Below are positions 1-9,351 of a DNA stretch of 64,000 bases, in pieces (position 1 is the first letter of the stretch; each line of letters opens with the position of its first letter). Under the pieces are notes generated by a model, which worked only from the letters and a program-made list of their open reading frames with translations, searched no databases and had not been told where the DNA came from. The DNA lies in NCBI RefSeq assembly GCF_008386395.1, contig NZ_CP043761.1, forward strand, positions 6,262,001-6,326,000, in the 5' to 3' direction. A program made the position numbers and the translations under genes. The DNA comes from Paenibacillus sp. 37. Its GTDB lineage: Bacteria; Bacillota; Bacilli; Paenibacillales; Paenibacillaceae.

Positions 1-739
1 TACGTTCATTATTACCACCAATGTTGTATACCTCTCCAGATTGTCCATTATGAATCACCAGATCAATCGCGCTGCAGTGATCCTCGACATAAAGCCAGTC
101 ACGAATATTGAGCCCGTCACCATATACCGGGATGGCTTCATCATTCAATGCACGGGATATAATCAGCGGAATCAGTTTCTCCGGGAATTGAAAAGGCCCG
201 TAGTTATTGGAGCAACGTGTAATATTTACGGGAAGTCCATAGGTTTCATGATAGGCTCTTACAAGCAGATCCCCGCCAGCTTTACTTGCAGAGTAAGGAC
301 TGTTTGGCATCAGAGGTGTATCTTCAGTAAATAAACCCGTTGTACCTAGAGATCCATATACCTCATCCGTCGATACCTGAACAAATTTGGTGACTTGATA
401 CTTCTTTGCCGCATCCAGCAGAACCTGAGTACCCATCACATTGGTACGTACAAAGATATCCGGGGACAGAATACTTCGATCCACATGAGACTCGGCAGCG
501 AAATTCACAACCACATCGATGCCTTCGGAAAAAACAGCTTCCATCTGCTGTACATCTGCAATATCTGCTTGGATGAAGGTATATCGGGGATTGGACTCTA
601 CCGTATGCAAGTTCTCCAAGTTCCCCGCATACGTTAATGCATCCACATTGATAATCTCATAACTCGGATGTTCACGAAGCATATATAGCACAAAGTTGCT
701 GCCTATAAATCCGGCCCCACCCGTAACCAGTAGTTTCAT
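1..739 (-). CDS. rfbB: dTDP-glucose 4,6-dehydratase, C-terminal end cut by window
   Basis: Converts dTDP-glucose to dTDP-4-keto-6-deoxyglucose, the second step of dTDP-L-rhamnose synthesis in the cytoplasm. Translation from the ATG at 739 begins MKLLVTGGAGFIGSNF, the Rossmann GxxGxxG NAD site of the extended short-chain dehydrogenase family. It continues with STDEVYGSLG (the TDE catalytic segment) and YSASKAG (the YxxxK catalytic pair), followed by a typical NNYGPFQFPEKLIP stretch. About 246 residues are inside the window, and the rest lies beyond position 1. It follows rfbC by 54 nt on the same strand, so the two are probably cotranscribed. rfbA and rfbD are not in view and may lie downstream, outside the window. 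Identification is secure from these motifs. Confidence 0.95.
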   Translation of the reverse strand, partial: MKLLVTGGAGFIGSNFVLYMLREHPSYEIINVDALTYAGNLENLHTVESNPRYTFIQADIADVQQMEAVFSEGIDVVVNFAAESHVDRSILSPDIFVRTNVMGTQVLLDAAKKYQVTKFVQVSTDEVYGSLGTTGLFTEDTPLMPNSPYSASKAGGDLLVRAYHETYGLPVNITRCSNNYGPFQFPEKLIPLIISRALNDEAIPVYGDGLNIRDWLYVEDHCSAIDLVIHNGQSGEVYNIGGNNER

Positions 740-793
740 GCTGTCACTCTCCCTCTACCTCCAGATACAGAAGTATCTGAATAGTCTGATTAA

Positions 794-1342
794 TTAGTCG
801 AAGTTCAGTTCAGCATCTTTCAGTAAAGGATGCTTCTGATCCTTCTCCGATAATATAGGTTTCGTCACAGGCCAATCAATGGCGAGCGCCGGATCGTTCC
901 ACAGAATTCCACGGTCATGTTCAGGAGAATAATAGGCGTCTACCTTATAAGTTACCTGAGAATGAGGCACCAAGGTACAGAATCCATGAGCAAATCCTTG
1001 AGGAACAAGCAGCTGCCGCTGGTTATACTCACTTAGAATGACACTTTTCCATTGACCAAAAGTCGGGGATGAAGTGCGGACGTCCACGATCACATCATAT
1101 ATAGCCCCTGATATAACCCTCACCAATTTAGTCTGTGCTTTGGGGTGAAGCTGGTAATGAAGCCCACGCACAACACCTGCTTCAGCCGACAAGGATTGAT
1201 TGTCCTGAATAAAGATGTGCTTTATCCCCTGTTCATGAAGAACCTGCTCATTATAACTCTCCATAAAATATCCACGGTGATCACCATAAACCTGGGGTTC
1301 CAAGATGGCAGCGCCATCCATAAACAGCGGAAGTACCTTCAT
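794..1342 (-). CDS. rfbC: dTDP-4-dehydrorhamnose 3,5-epimerase
   Basis: Epimerises dTDP-4-keto-6-deoxyglucose at C3 and C5 in dTDP-L-rhamnose synthesis, a precursor for wall glycans, S-layer glycans or exopolysaccharide. The cupin-fold family signatures are present: DHRGYFMESYN near the start, VVRGLHYQLHPKAQTKLVRV with the catalytic His, and VPQGFAHGFCTL. An open frame extends upstream to 1438, but I chose the ATG at 1342 because GGAGGG lies just before it and the resulting 182-residue protein begins MKVLPLFMDGA like the family. It sits between galU (upstream, with a terminator between) and rfbB (downstream), which fits a nucleotide-sugar cluster. Confidence 0.95.
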   Translation of the reverse strand: MKVLPLFMDGAAILEPQVYGDHRGYFMESYNEQVLHEQGIKHIFIQDNQSLSAEAGVVRGLHYQLHPKAQTKLVRVISGAIYDVIVDVRTSSPTFGQWKSVILSEYNQRQLLVPQGFAHGFCTLVPHSQVTYKVDAYYSPEHDRGILWNDPALAIDWPVTKPILSEKDQKHPLLKDAELNFD

Positions 1343-1460
1343 GACATCCCTCCGTTTTGCTGTTGACATTATTTCTTCATATTGACTATGTATATGTAAA
1401 GTGTCGAGTATGTGTTTGTTCATTGGCCTGTATAACACTCATATTTACTCTTCCATAAAA

Positions 1461-1502
1461 TAAATTAAAGCCCAGCCGCGATATCATTCTTCGGCTGGAC
1501 TT
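1461..1502 (-). terminator. Rho-independent terminator after galU
   Basis: On the minus strand an 11-bp stem with one mismatch (AGTCCAGCCG pairing with CGGCTGGGCT) is followed by a T-rich run. It lies about 20 nt after the galU stop and separates galU from rfbC. Confidence 0.75.
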
Positions 1503-1522
1503 CAAGGCATGCGAGAAACCAT

Positions 1523-2401
1523 TTATTGATCCTTTACGACCTGTTCCAAATACTTTAAGAGATCTTTCCGTAGATCCGGGCGCTGCAATGCGTAGTGAAT
1601 CGATGTCTCAATAAAACCCAACTTCTCACCAACATCATGACGCAATCCATCAAAGTGATAGGCGAGAATCTGACGTTGCTCATTCAATCGGGACAAGGCA
1701 TCCGTAAGTTGAATTTCTCCTCCGACGCCAGCCGATTGCTGACCCAGGATCTCAAAGATATCCGGCGTAAGAATATAACGTCCCATAATGGCCAAGTTTG
1801 AAGGCGAATCCTCGGTCTTCGGTTTCTCAATTAAGCGGCGGGCACGAAAGACACGATCATCGGTAGGGGTCAGCAACTCTCCGTCCACAATCCCGTAGCG
1901 GTACACCTCGCTCCAATCAACAGGCTGTACACCAACGATTGGAGACTGCAGCTCATCGTAGACTTCGATCATCTGCTTCAGGCAGGGATGGTCCGCTTCC
2001 ACAATATCATCCCCTAACAGGACGGCAAAAGGCTCATTACCGATAAACTTGCGTGCGCACCAGATGGCGTGACCAAGTCCCTTCGGTTCCTTTTGACGGA
2101 TATAATGGATATCTGCCATCTCGGAGGGTTTGCGAACCTCATTCAGCAAGTCCCACTTCTGTTTATCCGCTAGATTCTGCTCCAGCTCAAAAGAGTAGTC
2201 GAAGTGATCTTCAATGGCGCGCTTCCCTTTACCTGTCACAATAATGATATCTTCAATTCCTGAAGCTACGGCTTCTTCAATAATGTACTGAATCGTTGGC
2301 TTGTCCACGATCGGCAGCATTTCCTTAGGCATTGCCTTGGTCGCAGGCAAAAACCGGGTACCCAGCCCCGCAGCTGGAATAATCGCTTTGCGAATACGCA
2401 C
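1523..2401 (-). CDS. galU: UTP--glucose-1-phosphate uridylyltransferase
   Basis: Makes UDP-glucose from UTP and glucose-1-phosphate, feeding teichoic acid, glycolipid and polysaccharide glucosylation. The 292-residue protein starts with the nucleotidyltransferase loop [19 protein letters not shown] and continues [24 protein letters not shown] and [18 protein letters not shown], as expected for the GalU/GtaB family, and its length is normal. The start is GTG at 2401, supported by AAAAGGAG nine bases upstream. A terminator follows the stop. Its place beside rfbCB suggests joint use in cell-surface glycan synthesis, but it could equally serve general UDP-glucose supply. Confidence 0.95.
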   Translation of the reverse strand: MRIRKAIIPAAGLGTRFLPATKAMPKEMLPIVDKPTIQYIIEEAVASGIEDIIIVTGKGKRAIEDHFDYSFELEQNLADKQKWDLLNEVRKPSEMADIHYIRQKEPKGLGHAIWCARKFIGNEPFAVLLGDDIVEADHPCLKQMIEVYDELQSPIVGVQPVDWSEVYRYGIVDGELLTPTDDRVFRARRLIEKPKTEDSPSNLAIMGRYILTPDIFEILGQQSAGVGGEIQLTDALSRLNEQRQILAYHFDGLRHDVGEKLGFIETSIHYALQRPDLRKDLLKYLEQVVKDQ

Positions 2402-2442
2402 ACGAACCCACTCCTTTTGTTAAACAAGTTGAACTAAAGCAT

Positions 2443-2633
2443 ATTTACACTTACCACTCCGGGTGACAGAACAACCTTCCGATCGCTGTTATCCCCAGAT
2501 TTTTAATTCACTTTTACAAAGGTGAAAATCTGGGGATAGCGTATGCTTCCGATGCAGCTTTCTTTCAGAAAGCTTTTAGGCGAGCGCTCCGCTTCTCCAG
2601 TTTTTTTCTGTCCTTTACGTTTCTCGTGTAAAT
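2443..2633 (+). repeat. Interspersed structured repeat, copy 1 (full length)
   Basis: This 191-nt intergenic element is bounded by the inverted pair ATTTACAC (2443-2450) and GTGTAAAT (2626-2633). A second inverted pair GACAGAA / TTCTGTC lies inside. It also contains a long stem TATCCCCAGATTTT / AAAATCTGGGGATA and a tight hairpin AGCTTTC TTTC AGAAAGCT. The same modules in the same order recur near 46.6 kb and 55.0 kb, and in shortened form near 47.8 and 52.3 kb. It fills most of the 297-nt gap between galU and the SNF2-like gene, both minus-strand, and lies antisense to them. No coding potential is evident. Confidence 0.8.
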
Positions 2634-2698
2634 GATTAGTCCAACTTGTATAGATTCATATATTTAATGATTCTTATTGCTACGATGCTTGGACTCCA

Positions 2699-5600
2699 TT
2701 ATACCATCAACAATTCGCGGATATCCTGTTCCGATAAGGTCGTTGATCCTCCGTCTCCCGGTTCGATCACTTCGGCAATCAAGTCCTTTTTCCTCTGCTG
2801 GAGTTCCAGAATCTTCTCTTCGATCGTACCTTCGGTAACCAAGCGAATGACTTGTACCACTTGTTTCTGTCCCATGCGATGGGCACGGCCAATCGCCTGT
2901 TCTTCCACCGCGGGATTCCACCACAGATCATATAATATAACGGTATCTGCCCCTGTTAAGTTGAGTCCGGTCCCGCCAGCTTTCAGGGAGATTAAGAACA
3001 GTTCAGCTTCACCTTCGTTAAATCTGTGGCACATCTCGACCCGGCTCTGTGCAGGGGTCTGACCATCGAGGTAAAACAGGTTTCTTCCCTTTGCCGCAAG
3101 GGTCTGACGAATCAGGTTCAACATGCTCGCAAATTGGGAGAAGATGAGAATTCGTTTGCCTGCAGCCAAACAATCCTCGACCGTTTCAAGCAACTGTTCC
3201 ATTTTCCCGGAATCGCCTTGATATCCTTCGACAAAGAGGGCCGGATGACAACACAACTGACGCAAACGCGTGATGCCAGCCAGAATTTTGATACGATTCT
3301 TCTGGAATCCGTTATCCTCCATGTCCTTCGATGCTTCATCCTGAAGCTGGGAAAGGTATGCGGCGTACAGTTTCTTCTGTTCAACCGTAAGCTCTGAGCG
3401 CTGTACCGTTTCAATTCGATCAGGCAATTCTTCCAACACATCCTTCTTCAGGCGGCGCAGAATAAACGGACGCACCATCCGCGAGATCCGTTCCGGAGGA
3501 AGGTCGCGGAATCTTCTGTAACTTGGAAATAACCCAGGGAATACGGCTTCAAAAATGGACCACAATTCATCCAGCGAGTTCTCTACAGGCGTTCCTGTAA
3601 GTGCAAAACGACGCGGGGCCTGAATTTGTTTCACTGCCTGGGCGGTCTGGGAAGAAGCATTTTTGATTGCCTGAGCTTCATCCAGAATGAGCGTATGGAA
3701 GGTTCGGCCCAGGTAGGTGTCCAAATCCCGGCGCAACAGAGGATAAGACGTCACAATCACATCTGCCTCATCCATTCCAGAAAGCATGCTGGCTCGTTCT
3801 TCTTTCTGACCGGCTGCGATCAGGACTTTCAGATGCGGGGCGAACCGCGCAAACTCATTAGCCCAGTTGTAGGTCAGCGAGGCAGGCGCCACGACAAGTA
3901 CCGGGGGATGAATGACCCTCGTTCGGATTGTCAGTCCATCCTGCTGCATCGTGGACCATAAACCATCCTTATTCTCTGAAGTCATCTTATTCAATGGGAG
4001 TCCAGTTTCTAGATCGATGTCGGAAGTCACCAGCGTTTCAACGTCCCATAATGATCCGCTCTCCCGGTATTTATCAACGCCCGTATGGTCGATGTTGTAC
4101 TCGGGTTTCTCCTGAAGAACCGCTGTGATATAGGCGATGCTTTGCAACGTTTTGCCAAGTCCCATATCATCCGCGAGAATGCCGCCAAAACGATAATAAG
4201 CGAGGGTACGCAGCCACTGATATCCGCTGTTTTGATAATCCCGCAGGATGGGGGTCAATGCTTTTGGTAATGCAAAATCCATCCGTTCAGGATCGCGCAG
4301 ATCATCAAGGAAACGTTTCAGGGAGCCTCCCCACTTCACATGACCGGAAACTTCATCCCTGCCCGGCAACTGTAACGCCCGAACAGCTGGCAGCCGGATA
4401 TGGCTGCTCTTGATGTCATCTGCTCCAAGTCCAAGCGAATCAGCCATGTGAGCGAAGCTGTCTGCACCTTCATTTTCAAGCGAAAGAAAGACACCGCTCT
4501 TGAGACGGAAATATGGTTTCTTTTCCACAATGCGGCGCATGAGTTCCTGAAGTTCCTGCTCGTCCACACCTTCCATCTCAAATGAAATCTCCAGCCAGTC
4601 CAAACCCCTTCCCAAATCTGCTCGTACTTTCGGCGGTGTTGGATAGGATTGCACCATCGCCTTCACGGCGTTTGGCATATAAATATCTGCCTGTTTCTCA
4701 AGCTCAGGCAACAGATGATACATGACATCATAGATGGCATCTTCGCGTTCGCTCGCCCAAACACTACCGTCTCTTTCGAGAAAGGATCGATCAAGCCGTT
4801 CAATCAAGTTTCGCTCTTTGTATCGATCACGCACCAAAATAACCTTTTTCTCTTCTTCATCAATCAAGTACTCTGCCAGCGGATTAATAACCATGACCTC
4901 ATAGTCGAATTCCAGACGTGCTGTAATGCGTTCACGATAGAAGTCGATGTATAGTTTCGGTGAAAGTTCCGGTTCCGCAATCTGTTCACGCACCTGCGAA
5001 TCAATGGACAGATGTCCAAGCGTACGCAGTTCTGGCACCACATGTTGTACAAACTCGTCCACCTGCTGGGGCGAAATATCGATGCTTTCCTTGATTCCAT
5101 ATGAAGTGAGTGCACCACTCAAGTCCTCCAGACTTCGCATCTGCATCGGCTCCAACATATGCAACTGTCCTTCCACCACAGCGGCATCATAAGCAGGGAG
5201 AAGAATCAGTTCACGCAGTCCCGAAATTTCAAGCTGATACCCTTCATTCGTTCCCTGGGCAATCCGGTAAAACAAAGGCAATACTCCCTCACCGAGCGTG
5301 AGTGGTCCATTGGCAAATCCTGTACCCTCCATCCGACTGTCGGCCTGTAGTAGCAATTCCAGCAATGGCTTCCATACGAGCGGAGCAATCAGTATATCCC
5401 GTCCGTCCGACGCTCCCAAATAACCGGAGATGGATTCGCGGTATGCCTCTTCACTCTGTCTCATTCGAATAAGCATCGAGAGAATGGCCTGATCCTGCGG
5501 AGTGAAAACATGCATCAATGGATCATAGTGGAACAGCTTGGTAAATGACATTGGCTCGCCCTTCTCGATACAGTTCAGGAATTGTTTCACTTTCTGCACC

Positions 5601-6349
5601 ACATACAGACGTTTGTTACCCACTTTCAATTCAAGAGCAAGTTTCCCACCACCCTTGTGAACCTGTGTCAGCTTACATATAAACTGAACCTGCAATTCTT
5701 CCCGCAGGAAGGAACGGCTGACAGGGGCAGTGTATTTACGATCATTTCCATGCAGCGGTCTCCGATCCTTGGCAAACATGGACAGAATCTGATCCGCCGT
5801 ACGGTAAGAAGGTTTATCTGCCGAGCGGCCCCACCCCGAAGCTGAGCTTGGCCGACCTGCTTGGGCAAAATGAACCGGAGGACGCTCTGGAACATCATTC
5901 GGTTGCTCTCGTTGTGAATCAGACTGTGGTCGCTCCCACCTGCTCTCTTCCACTAACGTCCCGACCCTGGACTTGGAACCTATGCTGGAACTGGTACTGG
6001 CTCCTTGGCCTGTAGCAGGTTGAGGAGGCTTCCCAGAGGCAACTGTGGCATTCCGTTCCTGCTGCTCACCCCATTCATGAATAGCCAACAGGACAGCAGC
6101 AACATGTTTACAGTAGTCATAGTGTCTGCCGTCACCCGGACAACTGCAGCCTGCCACAACCTCTCCAGCTTCATCTATATCCACCGTCACCTGATAGCGC
6201 TCCGATCCACGCACCTGTGCTTCATAATGAAGCTGATCGTTACTGACCACCAGATTGGTCACCCTGCCAGATTGGTTATAATCTTCTCCGCGCTTGAATG
6301 CCGTGACCCCGCACAGCAATTTGATATCCATAATTGTGAATGGCGCCAC
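2699..6349 (-). CDS. SWIM zinc-finger SNF2-family helicase-like ATPase
   Basis: A 1216-residue Swi2/Snf2 ATPase, probably a DNA translocase remodelling protein-DNA or RNA polymerase complexes; the exact role is unknown. Near the N-terminus the SWIM motif is complete (C68, C70, C80, H82). A Ser/Gln-rich linker of about 110 residues follows. The motor domain lies in the C-terminal half: Walker A LADDMGLGKT near residue 730, DEAQ box near 890, LTGTPVENSLDELWSI, and the second RecA lobe with FSQFASMLNLI, SLKAGGTGLNLTGAD and QAIGRAHRMGQ. The start is GTG at 6349 with AGGAGG nine bases before it. In B. subtilis the related YwqA is shorter and a SWIM protein (YwqB) is encoded next to it, so this looks like a fused form. 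Confidence 0.9.
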   Translation of the reverse strand: MAPFTIMDIKLLCGVTAFKRGEDYNQSGRVTNLVVSNDQLHYEAQVRGSERYQVTVDIDEAGEVVAGCSCPGDGRHYDYCKHVAAVLLAIHEWGEQQERNATVASGKPPQPATGQGASTSSSIGSKSRVGTLVEESRWERPQSDSQREQPNDVPERPPVHFAQAGRPSSASGWGRSADKPSYRTADQILSMFAKDRRPLHGNDRKYTAPVSRSFLREELQVQFICKLTQVHKGGGKLALELKVGNKRLYVVQKVKQFLNCIEKGEPMSFTKLFHYDPLMHVFTPQDQAILSMLIRMRQSEEAYRESISGYLGASDGRDILIAPLVWKPLLELLLQADSRMEGTGFANGPLTLGEGVLPLFYRIAQGTNEGYQLEISGLRELILLPAYDAAVVEGQLHMLEPMQMRSLEDLSGALTSYGIKESIDISPQQVDEFVQHVVPELRTLGHLSIDSQVREQIAEPELSPKLYIDFYRERITARLEFDYEVMVINPLAEYLIDEEEKKVILVRDRYKERNLIERLDRSFLERDGSVWASEREDAIYDVMYHLLPELEKQADIYMPNAVKAMVQSYPTPPKVRADLGRGLDWLEISFEMEGVDEQELQELMRRIVEKKPYFRLKSGVFLSLENEGADSFAHMADSLGLGADDIKSSHIRLPAVRALQLPGRDEVSGHVKWGGSLKRFLDDLRDPERMDFALPKALTPILRDYQNSGYQWLRTLAYYRFGGILADDMGLGKTLQSIAYITAVLQEKPEYNIDHTGVDKYRESGSLWDVETLVTSDIDLETGLPLNKMTSENKDGLWSTMQQDGLTIRTRVIHPPVLVVAPASLTYNWANEFARFAPHLKVLIAAGQKEERASMLSGMDEADVIVTSYPLLRRDLDTYLGRTFHTLILDEAQAIKNASSQTAQAVKQIQAPRRFALTGTPVENSLDELWSIFEAVFPGLFPSYRRFRDLPPERISRMVRPFILRRLKKDVLEELPDRIETVQRSELTVEQKKLYAAYLSQLQDEASKDMEDNGFQKNRIKILAGITRLRQLCCHPALFVEGYQGDSGKMEQLLETVEDCLAAGKRILIFSQFASMLNLIRQTLAAKGRNLFYLDGQTPAQSRVEMCHRFNEGEAELFLISLKAGGTGLNLTGADTVILYDLWWNPAVEEQAIGRAHRMGQKQVVQVIRLVTEGTIEEKILELQQRKKDLIAEVIEPGDGGSTTLSEQDIRELLMV

Positions 6350-6376
6350 GCTTCTTCGCCTCCTGTATCATGATGT

Positions 6377-6416
6377 AAAAAAACCCCAAGAGCTCCTTGA
6401 AGCAGAGATTGGGGTT
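6377..6416 (-). terminator. Rho-independent terminator after U32 gene
   Basis: On the minus strand AACCCCAA pairs with TTGGGGTT across a 19-nt loop and is followed by a run of six or more T. It lies about 40 nt after the U32 gene stop and immediately upstream of the SNF2-like gene start. Confidence 0.85.
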
Positions 6417-6455
6417 CCTTCATACTTGTAACTGTTGTTGTACCATACAATCTAA

Positions 6456-8969
6456 TTATTTCACCAATTGACCACGTGTAACGCCCAGTTGGTTCGTTGC
6501 TTTGAGTGTTTTCCACACTTGTGTACCACTGATCTCGCCGCGCAATGCACGGTTGTACAGATCAATGACTTCGCGTACCTGCTCCGTTGTCTCTTCCAGG
6601 AATTCCACACGGTAACGGGATACACCCAGATCCATGAAGTTGGTCAGATACTCGGCACCTGACTGCTCCACTGCGTTGTATACCGTATTACGGCAGCCTT
6701 CATCCACACGTACTGGGTGGGACATGCCGATCCGGTCTTGCAGTGATGCACGCTGTTCCTCACAAGGACGACCACAGTTCGTATAGTCCGTTCCTTCACT
6801 CATAAACGTACAATACACACAGTGCTCGGTGTGGAACATTGGCAGATGCTGATGGATAACCACTTCGGTCTGACTTGTACGGGAGTGGCCCAGCAAATCA
6901 ACCATTTGTTGAATGTTCAGGTCATAGGATGGCGTAATCCAGTCACATCCGGCTTCCAGGAACAATTCAACGGCTTTGTGATTGGCGATGTTCAATGAGA
7001 AGTCGCCGATCAGTTCCGGGTGCGTTGCATCCGGGTTTTCCATCCGGTGGCGAAGGTAGAAGTACAGTGCGCCTGTATTACGTACCAATACCGCATCCGG
7101 CTTCAGACGCAGGATGTTGTTATGATATCCGTTCTCCCCAGGCATGTGAATACGCGGTGTTGCCAGCGCGATCTTGCGACCAGCGGCATGCACAGCTTCC
7201 ACGGCTGCCGGGAACTGCTTGATAAACTCGAAGTCGGCATAGATCATGCCGATGCCCGCTTCAATCGCTGCCTCCACTTGTGGCAGGCTGCGACAGAGCG
7301 CAGTCAGCTCTGCTTGACCGCGAGCGACTGGCGATGCCGGTTTAACCGAATCGCCGTACACATCGACCGCCCGTTTCACGTAGACAGGTGGTTTAGGACG
7401 TTCGCCCGCAAGTTGTTCTACCGCCTGACGGCGAATGTTATTCAACTCGCGCATCGGGATGATGACGTCACCGTGAAGATTGACGTCCATTCCCTCCAAC
7501 TGGAACACGGTGCCTCCCAGACGTCCGAACTGCTCTTCGAGCAATTCATGCGTCATTGGACGCTTCTGCGCAATGTCCAGTTCCATCTCGGAATCAATAC
7601 GGACGGTTGTGCCCTTCTGCACGTCTGTCCACCATGTGCTAAGCGGCTGGCCTGGGCTGCCGATGACCTTCACCTTCACCGGGAATACACGGTACGGTTT
7701 CTCGGTTTCGAAGCTTTGACGCAGACGTTTGTCCAGCGCCGGATCATTCGTTTTCCACACTTTGTCGCCAACTTTCACGCGTCGCAGATCCACATCACTG
7801 CGGCCTGGTACGACATCAACGATCCAACCCTCTTCGGCTTCGCCTTCGAGTTTTACGCCTTTGCGACGTACATCGTATACACGTCCGCCCTCTTCCTTCT
7901 GAGTCGGGTCTCCGGCGTCAAATACAATTCCGTCTCCACGTTTCACGGGTGCATCCAGCTTCAGGACCACACCATCGCGCAACACTTGATCTACACGACC
8001 AAGGTAGACGCCACGGCTTTTCGGGAACGTTCCATCCACCAGTTCTTTGTTGTTCGTACCACTGAGGAATCCATGCGTGAATCCACGGGAGAAGCTTTGC
8101 TGCAATTCGCGAACTTCTTCCTTGCTTGGCGGTGTGTTATCTCCATCAAAATAACGGTCAATCGCTTTACGATATTTGCTTACCACGTTCGCTACGTATT
8201 CCGGCGTTTTGAGACGTCCTTCTATTTTGAAAGAAGTCACTCCTGCTTCGATCAGTTCCGGCATCAGATCAATCGCTGCCAGATCCTTCGGAGACAACAG
8301 ATAGGCTACATCACCCATCGGTTTGTGCACTCCATCCACCATTAGATCGTATGGAAGACGACAAGCTTGTGCGCACTCCCCGCGGTTCGCCGAACGTCCT
8401 CCCCACATTTCAGAAGTCAGACACTGCCCCGAGTAGGATACACACAACGCACCGTGAACGAACACTTCCATTGGAAGCTTCGCCTGTTCACCGATCTTCT
8501 GGATCTGCTTCAGGTTGTTCTCCCGTCCCAGAACGACACGTTCCATATCAAACGGCTTCGTGAACTCGACCGCTTCCGGTGACGTAATCGTCATCTGTGT
8601 TGAACCGTGAATCGGGAAATCCGGCGAGATCTCGCGGATCATCTTCACCAAACCCAAATCCTGAACAATTACAGCGTCCACACCTGCATCGACACATGCA
8701 TCAATCAGTTCTTTGGCATCCGTCAATTCATTTTCAAAAATCAATATATTAAAGGTCAAGAAACCTTTTACGCCATAACTGTGCAAAAACGCCATAATCT
8801 CCGGCAGCTCGTCCATGCGGAAATTGTTCGCTCGTGCCCGTGCATTAAACTTTTCGACTCCGAAGAAAATTGCATCTGCGCCATTGGCTACCGCCGAACG
8901 CATACAATCCCAGTCACCAGCAGGTGCCAGAAGTTCAACGTCTTCTCTTCGTATTGTTGCTGTTTTCAT
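6456..8969 (-). CDS. U32 peptidase-family protein, probable RNA hydroxylation factor
   Basis: This 837-residue protein belongs to the U32 'collagenase-like' family. Characterised members (E. coli RlhA and TrhP, B. subtilis YrrN/YrrO) hydroxylate cytidine or uridine in 23S rRNA or tRNA and use an iron-sulfur cluster, so a role in RNA modification is more likely than proteolysis. It opens with VELLAPAGDWDCMRSAV, followed by GADAIFFG and EVFVHGALC. Conserved cysteines are at SGQC and RGECAQAC, with a further group HCVYC and CGRPCEEQ near the C-terminus. The length resembles the long RlhA-like branch. The start chosen is ATG 8969, preceded by GGGGAGG; an ATG five codons earlier lies within that ribosome site. 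The substrate is not determined. Confidence 0.88.
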   Translation of the reverse strand: MKTATIRREDVELLAPAGDWDCMRSAVANGADAIFFGVEKFNARARANNFRMDELPEIMAFLHSYGVKGFLTFNILIFENELTDAKELIDACVDAGVDAVIVQDLGLVKMIREISPDFPIHGSTQMTITSPEAVEFTKPFDMERVVLGRENNLKQIQKIGEQAKLPMEVFVHGALCVSYSGQCLTSEMWGGRSANRGECAQACRLPYDLMVDGVHKPMGDVAYLLSPKDLAAIDLMPELIEAGVTSFKIEGRLKTPEYVANVVSKYRKAIDRYFDGDNTPPSKEEVRELQQSFSRGFTHGFLSGTNNKELVDGTFPKSRGVYLGRVDQVLRDGVVLKLDAPVKRGDGIVFDAGDPTQKEEGGRVYDVRRKGVKLEGEAEEGWIVDVVPGRSDVDLRRVKVGDKVWKTNDPALDKRLRQSFETEKPYRVFPVKVKVIGSPGQPLSTWWTDVQKGTTVRIDSEMELDIAQKRPMTHELLEEQFGRLGGTVFQLEGMDVNLHGDVIIPMRELNNIRRQAVEQLAGERPKPPVYVKRAVDVYGDSVKPASPVARGQAELTALCRSLPQVEAAIEAGIGMIYADFEFIKQFPAAVEAVHAAGRKIALATPRIHMPGENGYHNNILRLKPDAVLVRNTGALYFYLRHRMENPDATHPELIGDFSLNIANHKAVELFLEAGCDWITPSYDLNIQQMVDLLGHSRTSQTEVVIHQHLPMFHTEHCVYCTFMSEGTDYTNCGRPCEEQRASLQDRIGMSHPVRVDEGCRNTVYNAVEQSGAEYLTNFMDLGVSRYRVEFLEETTEQVREVIDLYNRALRGEISGTQVWKTLKATNQLGVTRGQLVK

Positions 8970-9251
8970 GTAGATCCTCCCCATAACCGGCTATCCGCCG
9001 GATTTCATCCCTATATCCTTAAACGCCTGAACATACCAAGCCTAAGACTGCACCTTATCGGGTACACCTGCATTGTCACGGTATTACAATATCTATCTAT
9101 TATGTCTGTATTGCCTGAACTCCAAGCTTACAGTCATTCATATTCACCAGATCAGCAGTCATAACTCCTGAACTAGTATAGTGTACCACTTCTGCACCGA
9201 CTCTTCTACGTTTTCCTGAAAAAACCGTTTACCATTTTCATTTCCATTAAG

Positions 9252-9284
9252 ATTTACACTAGGCACTCCGATTACAGTGTAAAT
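9252..9284 (+). repeat. 33-nt element resembling joined ends of the interspersed repeat
   Basis: A perfect 9-bp inverted repeat, ATTTACACT and AGTGTAAAT, with a 15-nt centre. Its outer 8 bases match the ends of repeat copy 1, and the run ACTCCGATTACAG is identical to 13 bases at the 5' end of the copy near 54.93 kb. It reads like the two ends of that repeat with the whole interior missing. It could also serve as an operator for the U32 gene downstream on the minus strand. Confidence 0.5.
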
Positions 9285-9307
9285 ATTTAATTTATCTTAT
9301 ACAGACA

Positions 9308-9342
9308 ACAAATAAGCCGGAAGGTCTTTTGACCCTCCGGCT
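9308..9342 (-). terminator. Rho-independent terminator after stalk-domain gene
   Basis: A 12-bp stem with one mismatch (AGCCGGAGGGTC with GACCTTCCGGCT) has a four-base loop and is followed on the minus strand by TTATTTG. It starts about 10 nt after the stop codon. Confidence 0.8.
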
Positions 9343-9351
9343 CCGCTACAA

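Larger units (their letters stand above)
8970..9351. other. Gene-free stretch upstream of the U32 gene
   Basis: I see no gene in these 382 nt. It holds the terminator of the stalk-domain gene (9308-9342), the 33-nt inverted-repeat element at 9252-9284, and presumably the minus-strand promoter of the U32 gene. A possible -10 is TACACT near 9178, but no convincing -35 goes with it. Short open frames here have no recognisable content. Confidence 0.6.

Noticed and set aside
7020..8345. A 441-codon open frame on the plus strand opposite the U32 gene
   Set aside because: It lies entirely antisense to a gene with clear family motifs. Its translation is rich in His, Arg and Cys as expected for a shadow frame, and no ribosome site or family match is seen.
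6456..8969. True secreted collagenase
   Set aside because: No signal peptide is present. The conserved cysteines and characterised relatives point to RNA modification in the cytoplasm, not extracellular proteolysis.
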